Origin: Candidatus Mcinerneyibacteriota bacterium | GTDB lineage: Bacteria; Macinerneyibacteriota; Macinerneyibacteria; Macinerneyibacteriales; DSCS01 | Assembly: GCA_016937175.1 (NCBI GenBank) | Contig: JAFGWL010000025.1 | Location: 1-63,916, forward strand | Length of the DNA stretch: 63,916 bases | Reading direction: 5' to 3' | In this document: positions 42,314-51,262 of the stretch, piece by piece | Layout of the letters: every line of letters starts with the position of its first letter | Numbering within the stretch: the stretch's first letter is position 1 | Translations under genes and position numbers: made by a program | The notes under the pieces: generated by a model | Told to the model about the DNA's origin: nothing | What the model saw: the letters and a program-made list of their open reading frames with translations, nothing else | Databases searched by the model: none

Positions 42314-45300
42314 CAGGCCCCCTCTTTGAACTGGACAGAGACGATCTTGCTGACACCGGGCTCATCCATGGTGACCCCGTAGAGGGCATCAGCCATCTCC
42401 ATGGTATACTTATTGTGTGAAACGATGATAAACTGTGTGGTCTCGGTAAATTCTGACAGCATATGGATAAACCTGGCAATATTGGCATCATCCAGAGGGG
42501 CGTCGATCTCATCCAGGACGCAAAAGGGAGCCGGTTTCACTTTAAAGATGGAGAAGAGAAGGGCTATTGCCGAAAGAGCCTTTTCCCCTCCGGAGAGAAG
42601 GTCGATATTCTGAAGCCGTTTCCCGGGAGGCTTGACATTGACATCGATCCCGGCTTCCAGGATATCCTCCCCCTCCTCCATTACCAGGGTGATATCAGCC
42701 TTCCCTCCGTTAAAAAGAAGAGGGAATATCTGCTTGAAATTCTCACTGATCTGGTAGAAAGTATCCAGGAATTTCTCCTTGCTGATCTGATCGATCCTCT
42801 CCATGGCCTCTTCCAGCTGGCCCTTTGCATCTTCCAGGTCACTCTTCTGGGTGACAAGAAAATCATAACGTTCTTTCAGAGCCGTATACTCTTCAAGAGC
42901 TGACAGGTTGACATTCCCCAAAGCCTTGACTCTCCTCTGGAGCTCCCCGGCCTTTTCCTTCTCCTCTTCTTCCCTGTACTCGTCTGATGGCGGAGCGGGG
43001 ATCTCAGAGAGTTCGACCTCATACTTGTCCAGGATATAGAGGCGGTTGTTCTCTATCTTGTCTTTCAGCCGGGCCTCCTCCACCTCAGCATCCCTCAGGG
43101 CCTCCTGCACATTGCGGAACTTCTCTTCACAACTCCGCAGTCTGGAGACTGCAGATCCGGCCTTTTCCTTGACTTCGGCGATGGCATTCTTCTTTCCTAC
43201 GATCTCCTCTTCAAGCCCGGAGATCTCTGTGATAAAACTCTTGACTGTCACCTTTGCTTCTGAGATGCCTTCTCTGTCCCGGATGGTTTTTTCATTGTTT
43301 TCTGCGATCCTCAGGCGATTACGCTCCTGTTTTTCCCGGTTTTCGCTTATATTTCCTTCGATCCTGGACTGGTCTCTCTTTTTGCTTATGATCTCTGAAT
43401 TGATTTCTGAAAGTTTCATGCGATGGGTTGTAAGGCTTTGCTGAGCTTTTTCCTGCCTCTCTCTGAGCCCTTTGAGAGATTCCTGAAGTTCGAGTTTTAT
43501 ATTCTCTTCAGCTTCCCCCTCCTGTGTCGATTGAGAAAAGAGGCCCTGCAGACGTTTTTTCTCTTTTTCCAGTTCTTCTATCTCTCTATGAAGTAATTCC
43601 TTCTCTTTCAGGTTTGTGGCCATCTCCGTTTCATTCCGCTTCCGTTCCCTTGAGAGAAAATCGATTTCCCCACGGATCTGCCGTATCTCGTTTTCCAGCT
43701 CCCTTTGAGCCGCCCGGGACTCTTCCAGGATCTTTTCCTGCTCCTCTTTTTTCTTTTTCAGCCCGGCCATGGCTTCAGAAGATATCCCTTCTTTTTTCTC
43801 AAGACGGGTGATCTCTTTCTTATACTCCTCCTGAAGGGTCTTTCGTCCCACAAGCCCCGGTCCCTGGTGTACCGTATCTGTAAAAGAGACAAGCCCGTCG
43901 GCATACAGGATCGTTCCGTCGGGATAGATCACATCGACAGTCTCCCCCCCGATTTTGCCAGAAGAGTCTTCTTCCGCGGGGAATACACTCCCCAGGGCCT
44001 GTTTAAGGAATTCATCGACGACAGGGTGAGGCGAACGGCATCTTTCATAGAGGGATCCCGGCAAAGGGGCTCTTTGAGCCCGGGGCTCTGTTATGTAATA
44101 GAACCCTTCCCCCTTTTTTCTGGAGAGAAGAAACTCTTTCAGTTTTTCCAGATGTCCCTTCTCACCCACCAGAGCCTGCCCCTTCTCTGACAGGACCCGG
44201 TCCACGTAGTTTTCGTACCCTTTTTCAACTTCTATATAATCGGCCAGGATCTTTTCCACACCGAAATCTTCTCTTTTTTCCAGGATAGCCTTTGTCCCTT
44301 CCTGATATCCTTCGCGTTTCCTCTCAAGGAAGGCCAGGCCTTCGAGTTTAGCTTTAAGAAGGTTGATCTCTTTGGAGAGTTTTTCGAATTCTTCCTCCTC
44401 CTGTAAGAGATCATCTGACAAGGTCTTTACCGCAGCCTCTTCTTCTTTTCCTTTCTCTGTCAGGACCCTCAGCTCCCCCTCTTTTTTGCTGAGATCCGTT
44501 TCTTTCTGTCCGCCGTCATCTGTGAGCTTTTCGATCTCATCTTCCAGCTGAAGGTTTTTCCCCTCCAGCCTTTGAATGCGGACCCTTATATTATTGAGAT
44601 CAGCTTCTATGGTGCTTATGCGTCCTTTGATATTAGACTGATCCCTCATGTTTTCCAAAAGGCCGGTGACCTTGTTCTGAAGAGCTTCCTCTTTTTCGGC
44701 GATCTCGCTTCTTAATCCGTCCAGAGCCTCTTCATCCTGCATCACCTGCTCTTCTATACCGGTCTTTTCCATTTCCAGCCGTCTGATCTCCCGCTTAAGG
44801 TCTTCCATCCTTCGCGCTGCGATCTCATTTTCCGTCTCAAGCCCGGCATTCTCTGATTCCAGCTCTGTGTTCTGCCTTAAATGATACTCTATCTCCCGTT
44901 CCAATCCGTCGATGCTGTTTTTGAGCCTTTCAAGTTCCATTTTTTTCTCATAAAGAGCCGATTCCATCCGGCTTCTCTCTTCTTCCTCCTGCATCAGCTG
45001 ATACTGAAGTGTCTCATTCTCGGCTGAGAGCCTGTTCATCTCCACCATCAATGATGAGTTCTCCCCGCGGATCCTGCTTAAGTTCTTCTCTTTTTCCCGA
45101 AGAGTCTCTCTGTCCAGGGAATCGTGATAGGCGTAAAGGGCTGTTTCGGACTCTCTTAACAGGCCGTAGAGTTCTTTGAATTTTTTGGCTTTCTCCACCT
45201 GTTTTTCCAGAGTCTTCAGCTGACGTTCCACTTCATAGAAGATATCCTTCAAGCGGTTCAGGTTTTCCCGGGTAGTGTCCAGCTTTCGGGATGTCTCCTT

Positions 45301-45822
45301 TTTTCTCACCCTGTACTTCATGATCCCGGCGGCCTCTTCAAAGATGGCCCGGCGCTCTTCAGCCTTGGTAGAGAGGATCTGCGATATCATCCCCTGCTCG
45401 ATGAAGGAGTAGGCACTCATCCCGATCCCGGTGTCGGTGATCATCTCCTGGACGTCTTTCATCCGGACTTTTTGTCTGTTGATATAATACTCAGAATCGC
45501 CGTCTGAAAAGAGTTTCCGGGAGACGGAGACCTCGCTGTAGTCGCTGGGAAGGAGATGCTTTTCATTATCCAGGACCACATGGACTTCTGCCAGGTTTAA
45601 GGGTTTTCTGTCGGAAGTGCCGCTGAAGATCACATCCTGCATCCGCCCTCCCCGAAGCTTTTTTGCGCTTTGTTCCCCGAAGACCCATCGGAGTGCGTCG
45701 GTGATATTGCTTTTACCGCATCCGTTGGGGCCGACGATGCAGGTCATGCCCGGGGTGAAGGTTATTTTGACTTTGTCAGGGAAGGATTTGAACCCGAGAA
45801 GTGTGATCTCTTTCAGGAACAT
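42313..45822 (-). CDS. smc: Chromosome segregation ATPase SMC
   Basis: A 1169-residue SMC condensin subunit. The N-terminal head has Walker A IVGPNGCGKSNITDALRW (around 29-46). Two long coiled-coil arms rich in Glu, Lys and Leu flank a hinge near residues 500-640. The C-terminal head has the signature LLSGGEKALSAIALLF and Walker B CVLDEIDAPLDDANI. Length is normal for bacterial SMC. The kleisin partners scpA and scpB are not in the window. It follows the zinc-ribbon gene by 1 nt. Confidence 0.97.
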   Translation of the reverse strand: MFLKEITLLGFKSFPDKVKITFTPGMTCIVGPNGCGKSNITDALRWVFGEQSAKKLRGGRMQDVIFSGTSDRKPLNLAEVHVVLDNEKHLLPSDYSEVSVSRKLFSDGDSEYYINRQKVRMKDVQEMITDTGIGMSAYSFIEQGMISQILSTKAEERRAIFEEAAGIMKYRVRKKETSRKLDTTRENLNRLKDIFYEVERQLKTLEKQVEKAKKFKELYGLLRESETALYAYHDSLDRETLREKEKNLSRIRGENSSLMVEMNRLSAENETLQYQLMQEEEERSRMESALYEKKMELERLKNSIDGLEREIEYHLRQNTELESENAGLETENEIAARRMEDLKREIRRLEMEKTGIEEQVMQDEEALDGLRSEIAEKEEALQNKVTGLLENMRDQSNIKGRISTIEADLNNIRVRIQRLEGKNLQLEDEIEKLTDDGGQKETDLSKKEGELRVLTEKGKEEEAAVKTLSDDLLQEEEEFEKLSKEINLLKAKLEGLAFLERKREGYQEGTKAILEKREDFGVEKILADYIEVEKGYENYVDRVLSEKGQALVGEKGHLEKLKEFLLSRKKGEGFYYITEPRAQRAPLPGSLYERCRSPHPVVDEFLKQALGSVFPAEEDSSGKIGGETVDVIYPDGTILYADGLVSFTDTVHQGPGLVGRKTLQEEYKKEITRLEKKEGISSEAMAGLKKKKEEQEKILEESRAAQRELENEIRQIRGEIDFLSRERKRNETEMATNLKEKELLHREIEELEKEKKRLQGLFSQSTQEGEAEENIKLELQESLKGLRERQEKAQQSLTTHRMKLSEINSEIISKKRDQSRIEGNISENREKQERNRLRIAENNEKTIRDREGISEAKVTVKSFITEISGLEEEIVGKKNAIAEVKEKAGSAVSRLRSCEEKFRNVQEALRDAEVEEARLKDKIENNRLYILDKYEVELSEIPAPPSDEYREEEEKEKAGELQRRVKALGNVNLSALEEYTALKERYDFLVTQKSDLEDAKGQLEEAMERIDQISKEKFLDTFYQISENFKQIFPLLFNGGKADITLVMEEGEDILEAGIDVNVKPPGKRLQNIDLLSGGEKALSAIALLFSIFKVKPAPFCVLDEIDAPLDDANIARFIHMLSEFTETTQFIIVSHNKYTMEMADALYGVTMDEPGVSKIVSVQFKEGA

Positions 45823-45823
45823 A

Positions 45824-46141
45824 TCATCCCCATCGTCCCTCTTTGACTTTTTTCTCCAGTTCCGCTTTGATCATCTGGGTCATTTCCACAGTATTTTTGA
45901 ATAAAGTGTCGAAAATAAGGCTGTGATCCTCTTCGAAAATATTTTCCAGCTCATAGGATATCTCGTTGAGCCTTGAGAGGACATTGACAAGGATCTCGTT
46001 TTCGGAAAGGCTGTTTTCGATCTTGCGGCAGGAAGCCTCATCCAGTGTAAGGAGGTTTTCCTGTTCCGCATGACAAAAAGGGCACTCTTCAGGAAGGTCA
46101 CTCATCCAGTGGACATAACCGCAACGGGAACATTTATACAT
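45824..46141 (-). CDS. Zinc-ribbon protein of unknown function
   Basis: A 105-residue protein with a rubredoxin-like N-terminal metal site (YKCSRCGYVHWM then EECPFCHA, two CxxC pairs) and a helical, acidic C-terminal part. The ribbon resembles the tail of rubrerythrins, but no di-iron domain is present. I use the ATG at 46141, five bases after GGAGG. It lies between yhhQ and smc; no function can be assigned. Confidence 0.7.
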   Translation of the reverse strand: MYKCSRCGYVHWMSDLPEECPFCHAEQENLLTLDEASCRKIENSLSENEILVNVLSRLNEISYELENIFEEDHSLIFDTLFKNTVEMTQMIKAELEKKVKEGRWG

Positions 46142-46152
46142 AAGCACCTCCG

Positions 46153-46851
46153 TCAGCTTTTTTCAGGGAAATATTCCCCCATTTTTATGGCCAGGATCCG
46201 GCCAAGGTAGATAAAGGGCGTATCGATAAGGGCCACGACAAGTTTCAAAAGATAGGTAGTGATAATGATCTGAATGAGTTCTGTAAAGGGAAGAGTGCCT
46301 GCAAAAGCCAGCAAGGTAAAAATAAGAGAGTCCAGAAGCTGAGAGATCAAAGTGGAAAGGTTGTTTCTGAGCCACAGATGGCGCCCTCCCGTCTTCTCTT
46401 TCCAGAAGTGAAAAGCCCATATATCGTGGTACTGGCTGATCAAATAGGCAATGAGGGAGGCAATGGCGATGCGGGGCATGACTGAAAAAATGGCGGCTAT
46501 ATGAGGATGCATGGTATCATAGGCAGAGGGAGTGAACAAAATGGCGATATTCATCACAACAGTCATGATAAAGAGAGCCGCGAATCCCTGGACCATCCCT
46601 TTTTGAGCTACCTTTTTGCCGTAGATCTCAGAAAGCATATCCGTCGCCCAGAATATCCCTCCGTAGAGAAGATTCCCCAGTGTGGCTGTCATACCGAAAA
46701 TATCGATGAATTTCACAACCTGGATATTGCAAAGGATGATATTCATCACTATAATAGCAAGAAGTCCCTCTTTCTTAAAAAGACGGAATAAAATAATACT
46801 GATACCGAAATCGAGAAAAATAAAAAGCAGCCATAAGAGTTCATTGCTCAT
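46153..46851 (-). CDS. yhhQ: Queuosine precursor transporter (YhhQ/VUT family)
   Basis: A 232-residue membrane protein with about six helices. Family motifs are GGIFWATDMLSEIYGKKVAQKG near the second helix pair (shown in part: ATDMLSEIYGKKVAQKG), RIAIASLIAYLISQYHDIWA and WLRNNLSTLISQLLDSLIF. YhhQ-type proteins take up preQ0, preQ1 or queuine. Together with queH at 8.7-9.3 kb it points to salvage of queuosine precursors. No preQ1 riboswitch is visible in the short leader. It is the first gene of the smc-ftsY operon. Confidence 0.9.
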   Translation of the reverse strand: MSNELLWLLFIFLDFGISIILFRLFKKEGLLAIIVMNIILCNIQVVKFIDIFGMTATLGNLLYGGIFWATDMLSEIYGKKVAQKGMVQGFAALFIMTVVMNIAILFTPSAYDTMHPHIAAIFSVMPRIAIASLIAYLISQYHDIWAFHFWKEKTGGRHLWLRNNLSTLISQLLDSLIFTLLAFAGTLPFTELIQIIITTYLLKLVVALIDTPFIYLGRILAIKMGEYFPEKS

Positions 46852-46874
46852 AACTTCACCCCATTTTCACGTTG

Positions 46875-46902
46875 ATTATACGAAGCAATTGAAAAATGTA
46901 AA
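46875..46902 (-). promoter_or_regulatory. Promoter of the yhhQ-smc-ftsY operon
   Basis: TTTACA (46902-46897), 16-bp spacer, perfect TATAAT (46880-46875). It is the only strong promoter seen before a run of about ten minus-strand genes, so it may be responsible for much of 36-47 kb. Confidence 0.78.
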
Positions 46903-46920
46903 GAGATAATGGAAGCAATT

Positions 46921-47691
46921 TCAGGAAAGGCTGAAATCATCATACTCCACCGCCCGGTACGGGACGAAATCCTCCCCCTTTACAGAAATGGCGCCCGTGG
47001 GGCAGAATGTCACACAGCGCAGACAGAACTCACAGCGCCCTGCAAAACAAGGTATCTCTTCCATTGTGATATTTTCTACCGGGCAGAGCGAAAGACAGCG
47101 CCCACAACGGATACATGTACCGGGATCCACCGTAAAACGATACTTTTTTCTGAGCATCTTCCACAGGAGCGAAGAACCCGAGAATGCTTGCATCACCGGA
47201 GACCAGAAGGAGTCCCTGGGCCATTTCTTCTCTCCGTTTAGAAAGTCCCGCACGAATCTGCGTCCTTCCTCCAGTCCTTTACGTCGTGTCTTCTCTTCTT
47301 CCTCAGGATTCCGCCCATTTTTGAAAAAATTCGAAGGCATGACGATCTCCTGCGCAGCTGCAGTGAAGTATCCCTTTGCTGACAAGATCTTCTTAACCGG
47401 CCCGAGAAGCCCGCCTGAATAGGCGCCCAGAGTATCAAGGAAAAACAGTTCATTGTCTCCCCCGGGAAAGGCTCTTAAGAAGTCAAAGATGAAGGGAAAA
47501 GTAGACTGAACAGCAACAGGGACAAGGATACCGATAATATCTCCGGAAGAGTGTCCGTATTCCTTCTTCCGGCTGATCCATTGTGCTTCACAAACGTACC
47601 CGGCCTCTTCAAAAGCCTTGCGGACACTTCTGTATAGAAGGAATGTGTTTCCTGTCCCTGAAAAGAGATAAAAAAAGATCCTTTTTGCCAT
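46921..47691 (-). CDS. Flavodoxin plus 2x[4Fe-4S] ferredoxin fusion (EFR1 type)
   Basis: A 256-residue protein of the EFR1 family common in anaerobes. The N-terminal half is flavodoxin-like (LFSGTGNTFLL binds FMN phosphate). The C-terminal half has two ferredoxin motifs, CIRCGRCLSLCPVENI and CEFCLRCVTFCPTGAI (CxxCxxCxxxCP). It may move electrons between flavin and iron-sulfur partners; the partner is unknown. It starts 4 nt after the ferritin-like gene and lacks its own ribosome binding site, so the two are coupled. Confidence 0.88.
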   Translation of the reverse strand: MAKRIFFYLFSGTGNTFLLYRSVRKAFEEAGYVCEAQWISRKKEYGHSSGDIIGILVPVAVQSTFPFIFDFLRAFPGGDNELFFLDTLGAYSGGLLGPVKKILSAKGYFTAAAQEIVMPSNFFKNGRNPEEEEKTRRKGLEEGRRFVRDFLNGEKKWPRDSFWSPVMQAFSGSSLLWKMLRKKYRFTVDPGTCIRCGRCLSLCPVENITMEEIPCFAGRCEFCLRCVTFCPTGAISVKGEDFVPYRAVEYDDFSLS

Positions 47692-47695
47692 GGTT

Positions 47696-48193
47696 CTAGA
47701 AGGGCTCGAAACGGTTGATCTCCCAATAGTGATGCTCAGCCTCTTCCTGGATCTTCAGGACCGTCTCATAATGTTCTTTTTCCCAATCCTCCATTACTCC
47801 AAAAAACTTTTTCAGTGCGGGATCGGCTGCCTCCTCTTTTTTCTTCCGGTAAAATTCTATGGATCTCAGCTCCAGCAGTGCAGCTGTGGACATGGCGCTG
47901 AACAGGACCTGGTCTTTTCCGATACGTTTTACAAATTCGGGGCTGATTACGGGGCTGAACGGTTCAGCGTTTCTCTTGTCCAGGATCTTTTCCGGTTGGG
48001 CTTCTCCCCCGTCGATCTGCTTGTAGAGAGCCAGGAGATAATTATAATGCTTCTTTTCTTCTTCGGCCCTCTGGTCGAAAAAATTTTTCACTTCCCCATC
48101 GGCATTCCGGGAAGCTGTTTCATAGAGGACGACACTGTCCATTTCTCCCAACATCCCCTCTTTCAGAGCCTTTTTAAGCGAATTCTTTTCCAT
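47696..48193 (-). CDS. Ferritin-like di-iron protein (rubrerythrin type without rubredoxin)
   Basis: A 165-residue four-helix protein. Glutamate and histidine pairs in spacing typical of the ferritin-like fold are seen: EGMLGEMDSVVLYE, RAEEEKKHYNYLL, LLELRSIEFYRKK and WEKEHYETVLKI. Such proteins reduce peroxide or store iron; there is no rubredoxin tail. The start is the ATG at 48193 after AAAGGAGAGG. It precedes the EFR1-type flavoprotein, which could be its reductant; this is inference. Confidence 0.8.
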   Translation of the reverse strand: MEKNSLKKALKEGMLGEMDSVVLYETASRNADGEVKNFFDQRAEEEKKHYNYLLALYKQIDGGEAQPEKILDKRNAEPFSPVISPEFVKRIGKDQVLFSAMSTAALLELRSIEFYRKKKEEAADPALKKFFGVMEDWEKEHYETVLKIQEEAEHHYWEINRFEPF

Positions 48194-48220
48194 ACCTCTC
48201 CTTTCATCCGGCAAAACTCT

Positions 48221-48248
48221 ATTTTACCACGGGAGCCTCTCTTTGCAA
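48221..48248 (-). promoter_or_regulatory. Promoter of the ferritin-like-EFR1 pair
   Basis: TTGCAA (48248-48243), 16-bp spacer, TAAAAT (48226-48221). Confidence 0.62.
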
Positions 48249-48256
48249 TGCTTCAT

Positions 48257-49954
48257 TTACATGCGTTCGACTGCTGTGATACCCAAAAGCCCCAGTCCGG
48301 CTTTAAGAGCCTCTCCGGTCCTTACGGAGAGCTGAAGCCGGGACAGGGCTGTAGAGCGGTCTTCCTTCAAGACCGGCAGAGAGTTGTAAAAGGTGTTGTA
48401 TTTTTGGGCTATGTCGAATAGCTGGTCTGCAATAAGGTTGGGGCGGTAGCTATCCGCAGCTCTCCGGACTGTAGCCGGAAGCTGGGTCAGCGCCAGAGCC
48501 AGGGCTCGCTCTGTCTCATTTTCGATAAGGATGACATTCTCCGGGGGAAGCTCCAGCCCTGTTTCCGTTGCTTTCCGGTAAAGGGAACGGATCCTGGCAT
48601 GGGTATACTGAAGATAGGGAGCCGTATTCCCTTCAAAAGAGAGCATCTTATCCCAGTCGAATGTCACGTTGCTGAGACGGTTCTGGCTGAGATCAGCATA
48701 TTTTACGGCTCCTATCCCGACAGCTTCGGCTATGATATCTTTCTCTTCTTCACTCAATTCAGGATTTTTCTCTTCCACCACGGCTCTGGCTCTGGCGACG
48801 GCTTCGTCGATTAGCTCCTTCAATTTGATGACATTTCCCTTCCGGGTCGAAAAATGGCCCTCTTTCAAACCCATAAGTCCGAAAGGAATGTGGACAAGAT
48901 CGATATTCCAGCCGAGCCTCCCTGCGATATTGAAGATCTGTTTAAAATGTGTCTCCTGACGGGCATCGGTGACATAAAGAAGGCTGTGGAGGTGATAATG
49001 CTCTTTCCGGAAGGCGATACAGGCCAGCTCTGATGTGGCGTAGAGAAAGGCCCCGTCTTTTTTACGGATTATACAGGGATGAAGGCTCTCTTTTTCGTCA
49101 AAAAAGACGACGACAGCTCCTTCGCTGATCCTAGCCACCTCTTTTTCCTGCAGCTCACGGACGATATCGGGCATCAGGTCATGATAATGACTCTCGCCGT
49201 ACATAATATCAAACTCTATCCCCAGACGCTGATAGACTTTATCATACTCCTGAAGCGAGACCCGGACAAACTCCTCCCAGAGAGCAATATTCTCGGGGTC
49301 ATGTTCCTGAAGCCTGACAAGTTCCCGGCGGGCTTCCTCCTCCAGGGCGGGATCCTTTTCCGCCTCCCGGGCAAACTTCACATAGATCCGCTCCAGCTCG
49401 TCTACAGGAGAGAGTCCATACTCTTTTTCATCCAGCCAGCGTCGGTAGGCGACGATAAGTTTTCCGAACTGTGTCCCCCAATCACCCAGGTGGTTGTCTG
49501 CGATGACTTTATATCCCAGGAAACGGTAGATCCTCTTTATACTGTCTCCGATGACAGTGCTTCTCAGATGTCCCACATGCATGGGTTTGGCTATATTCGG
49601 TGAAGAGTAGTCTATGATGACCACCCCCTCGTCCGGTTGTTCCTCTCGGGGAGAAATCCCCTGATAAACCGCTCCTGATAAAAATTCACGTGTCAGGGTC
49701 ATGTTGATAAATCCCGGGCCGGCGACTTCAATTCTTTCAAAGACCGGGTCTCTCTTCAACTCATCAGCCAGTGCCGCAGCTATATCACGCGGCTTTTTCC
49801 CGAGTCTCCCGGCTGCATTCAAGGCAAAATTCGACTGGTAATCTCCAAACCGGCTGTTTGCTGTCTTCTGAAGAAAGGAATCCTGCGCATAATCCCGGCC
49901 GAAAAGGCGGGAAATGGCTTCTTCTACCCTCTTCTCTAAAGCTGTATCGATCAT
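48257..49954 (-). CDS. argS: Arginyl-tRNA synthetase
   Basis: A 565-residue class I synthetase. The N-terminal Add-1 domain contacts the tRNA elbow (RFGDYQSNFALNAAGRLGKK), then the HIGH-type motif PMHVGHLRSTVIGDS in SSPNIAKPMHVGH, the connective domain with GLMGLKEGHFSTRKGNVI in place of KMSKS, and a C-terminal DALR anticodon-binding domain (LQYTHARIRSLYRKA). It follows the HD-GYP gene by 8 nt. A tRNA-Arg(UCU) gene is at 7 kb. Confidence 0.97.
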   Translation of the reverse strand: MIDTALEKRVEEAISRLFGRDYAQDSFLQKTANSRFGDYQSNFALNAAGRLGKKPRDIAAALADELKRDPVFERIEVAGPGFINMTLTREFLSGAVYQGISPREEQPDEGVVIIDYSSPNIAKPMHVGHLRSTVIGDSIKRIYRFLGYKVIADNHLGDWGTQFGKLIVAYRRWLDEKEYGLSPVDELERIYVKFAREAEKDPALEEEARRELVRLQEHDPENIALWEEFVRVSLQEYDKVYQRLGIEFDIMYGESHYHDLMPDIVRELQEKEVARISEGAVVVFFDEKESLHPCIIRKKDGAFLYATSELACIAFRKEHYHLHSLLYVTDARQETHFKQIFNIAGRLGWNIDLVHIPFGLMGLKEGHFSTRKGNVIKLKELIDEAVARARAVVEEKNPELSEEEKDIIAEAVGIGAVKYADLSQNRLSNVTFDWDKMLSFEGNTAPYLQYTHARIRSLYRKATETGLELPPENVILIENETERALALALTQLPATVRRAADSYRPNLIADQLFDIAQKYNTFYNSLPVLKEDRSTALSRLQLSVRTGEALKAGLGLLGITAVERM

Positions 49955-49962
49955 ATCTGCTC

Positions 49963-51213
49963 CTATCTGAAACTCTTATTCCAAGCCATATAATCTTTCA
50001 AGGCATCCTGTTCCACCTGCTGATGGATCTCCATAAGGGCATCCAGGCTCCTCAGGGCATAGTCTGCCAGGTCAGCTGAGAAAACCCCGCCCCTTCGGTA
50101 CTCTTCCAGGATCCCTGCCACATAATTACGCCCTTTTCTCGGCCTGTAGGCCCTGTCCTCAAGCAGAGCGCAGACAATATCAGCCAAAGCCACCATCTGG
50201 GCTTCATTTGTGAACTTTGCCCCTTCCAGGTGAAAGGGGTACCCACTGCCATCCAGACGTTCATGATGGTAAGAGGCATACTCATGGACCTCTTCCATAT
50301 CGCCCATCTGCTTCACGAGGACTCCTGTATAGAAGGGGTGGGTCTGGACAAGGGAGAGCTCCCGGGCATTGAGGGGCCCGTTCTTTTCGATGACTTCTCT
50401 GGGGAGGACGAGCTTACCCACATCATGGAGCAGGCCGGCGATCTTGATCTTGTAAAGCTTTTTCTCATCCCAGCCCAGCTGCCGGCCGGTGTATTCCGCC
50501 AGGGAGGAGACTCCGGATGAGTGGGCGAATGTATACTGGCTCCTGAAATCCACGGCATAAGCGGCGAAACGGGCGACATTGATGACACTTTCCGGAGCCA
50601 GGTATTCATTCTCTTTTCGGAAGACCCGGGAAAGCCATTCCATGATGTTTGCAGATTTCAGGGCCTGCCAGAACCCCATGTCTTCAGACAGGCCTGTAAA
50701 AAGATCTACCAGGTCAGGAGCAAACATGATCCCTCTCTGCCGCTCGATGAGCTCCCGGTTGACCGGAATCTGCTCAAACAGGTCCTTTTGCCAGTCGATG
50801 ACCACTTCGATCCGGTCTGCCAGGTGAAGGATGTCACTGAGTTCGAAGGACTTTCCCCCGCTGCTGTCCCGGGAAAGAGTGTTCCAGTAGCGATGATGGT
50901 CATGCACGATGGGGGCCAGAGAAGCAAGCCTGGGGACAAAACTCAAAAGGGAAGCCCCGCGGGCGGCATGCTGCTGGGCTCCGTTGAAATTAAACTCTAA
51001 CAGCTCCTCCTTTTCCTTTTTCGTAATGACCCCGATATCATGGATAAGGGCAGCATAGACAAGCCGTGAGAGCATTTCGTGAGCCAGCCCTGCTTCCCGC
51101 CCCAGACGATAGGAGATATATGCGACCCTGTGGTGATGGTCATAAAGCTCGTTTTCCACAAGATCCAGGGCCGACGCGAGAGCGCCCAGGGTATCGAAGA
51201 GGTGCATCTTCAC
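49963..51213 (-). CDS. Tandem HD / HD-GYP protein (c-di-GMP phosphodiesterase-like)
   Basis: A 416-residue protein with two HD-type halves. The first (about residues 20-140) has HHHRVA, LIHDIG (HD at 58-59) and VHDHHRYW. The second (about 225-400) is a full HD-GYP domain: FAHSSGV, LLHDVGKLVLP (HD at 263-264), THPFYT, SYHHERLDGSGYP (GYP at 324-326) and ALADIVCALLEDR. HD-GYP domains hydrolyse cyclic di-GMP; the first half lacks GYP and may be regulatory. The start is a GTG at 51213 with AAAGGAG before it. It is cotranscribed with argS. Confidence 0.88.
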   Translation of the reverse strand: MKMHLFDTLGALASALDLVENELYDHHHRVAYISYRLGREAGLAHEMLSRLVYAALIHDIGVITKKEKEELLEFNFNGAQQHAARGASLLSFVPRLASLAPIVHDHHRYWNTLSRDSSGGKSFELSDILHLADRIEVVIDWQKDLFEQIPVNRELIERQRGIMFAPDLVDLFTGLSEDMGFWQALKSANIMEWLSRVFRKENEYLAPESVINVARFAAYAVDFRSQYTFAHSSGVSSLAEYTGRQLGWDEKKLYKIKIAGLLHDVGKLVLPREVIEKNGPLNARELSLVQTHPFYTGVLVKQMGDMEEVHEYASYHHERLDGSGYPFHLEGAKFTNEAQMVALADIVCALLEDRAYRPRKGRNYVAGILEEYRRGGVFSADLADYALRSLDALMEIHQQVEQDALKDYMAWNKSFR

Positions 51214-51233
51214 AATGGTCTCCTTTCAGCTTC

Positions 51234-51262
51234 ACTTTATCAAAAAAGTCTCTCTCATGCAA
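51234..51262 (-). promoter_or_regulatory. Promoter of the HD-GYP-argS operon
   Basis: TTGCAT (51262-51257), 17-bp spacer, TAAAGT (51239-51234). The -35 box touches the end of the tonB gene. Confidence 0.55.

Noticed and set aside
46852-46920. preQ1 riboswitch upstream of the queuosine precursor transporter
   Set aside because: The leader is short and shows neither the conserved preQ1-I hairpin nor its A-rich tail; only a promoter is seen.
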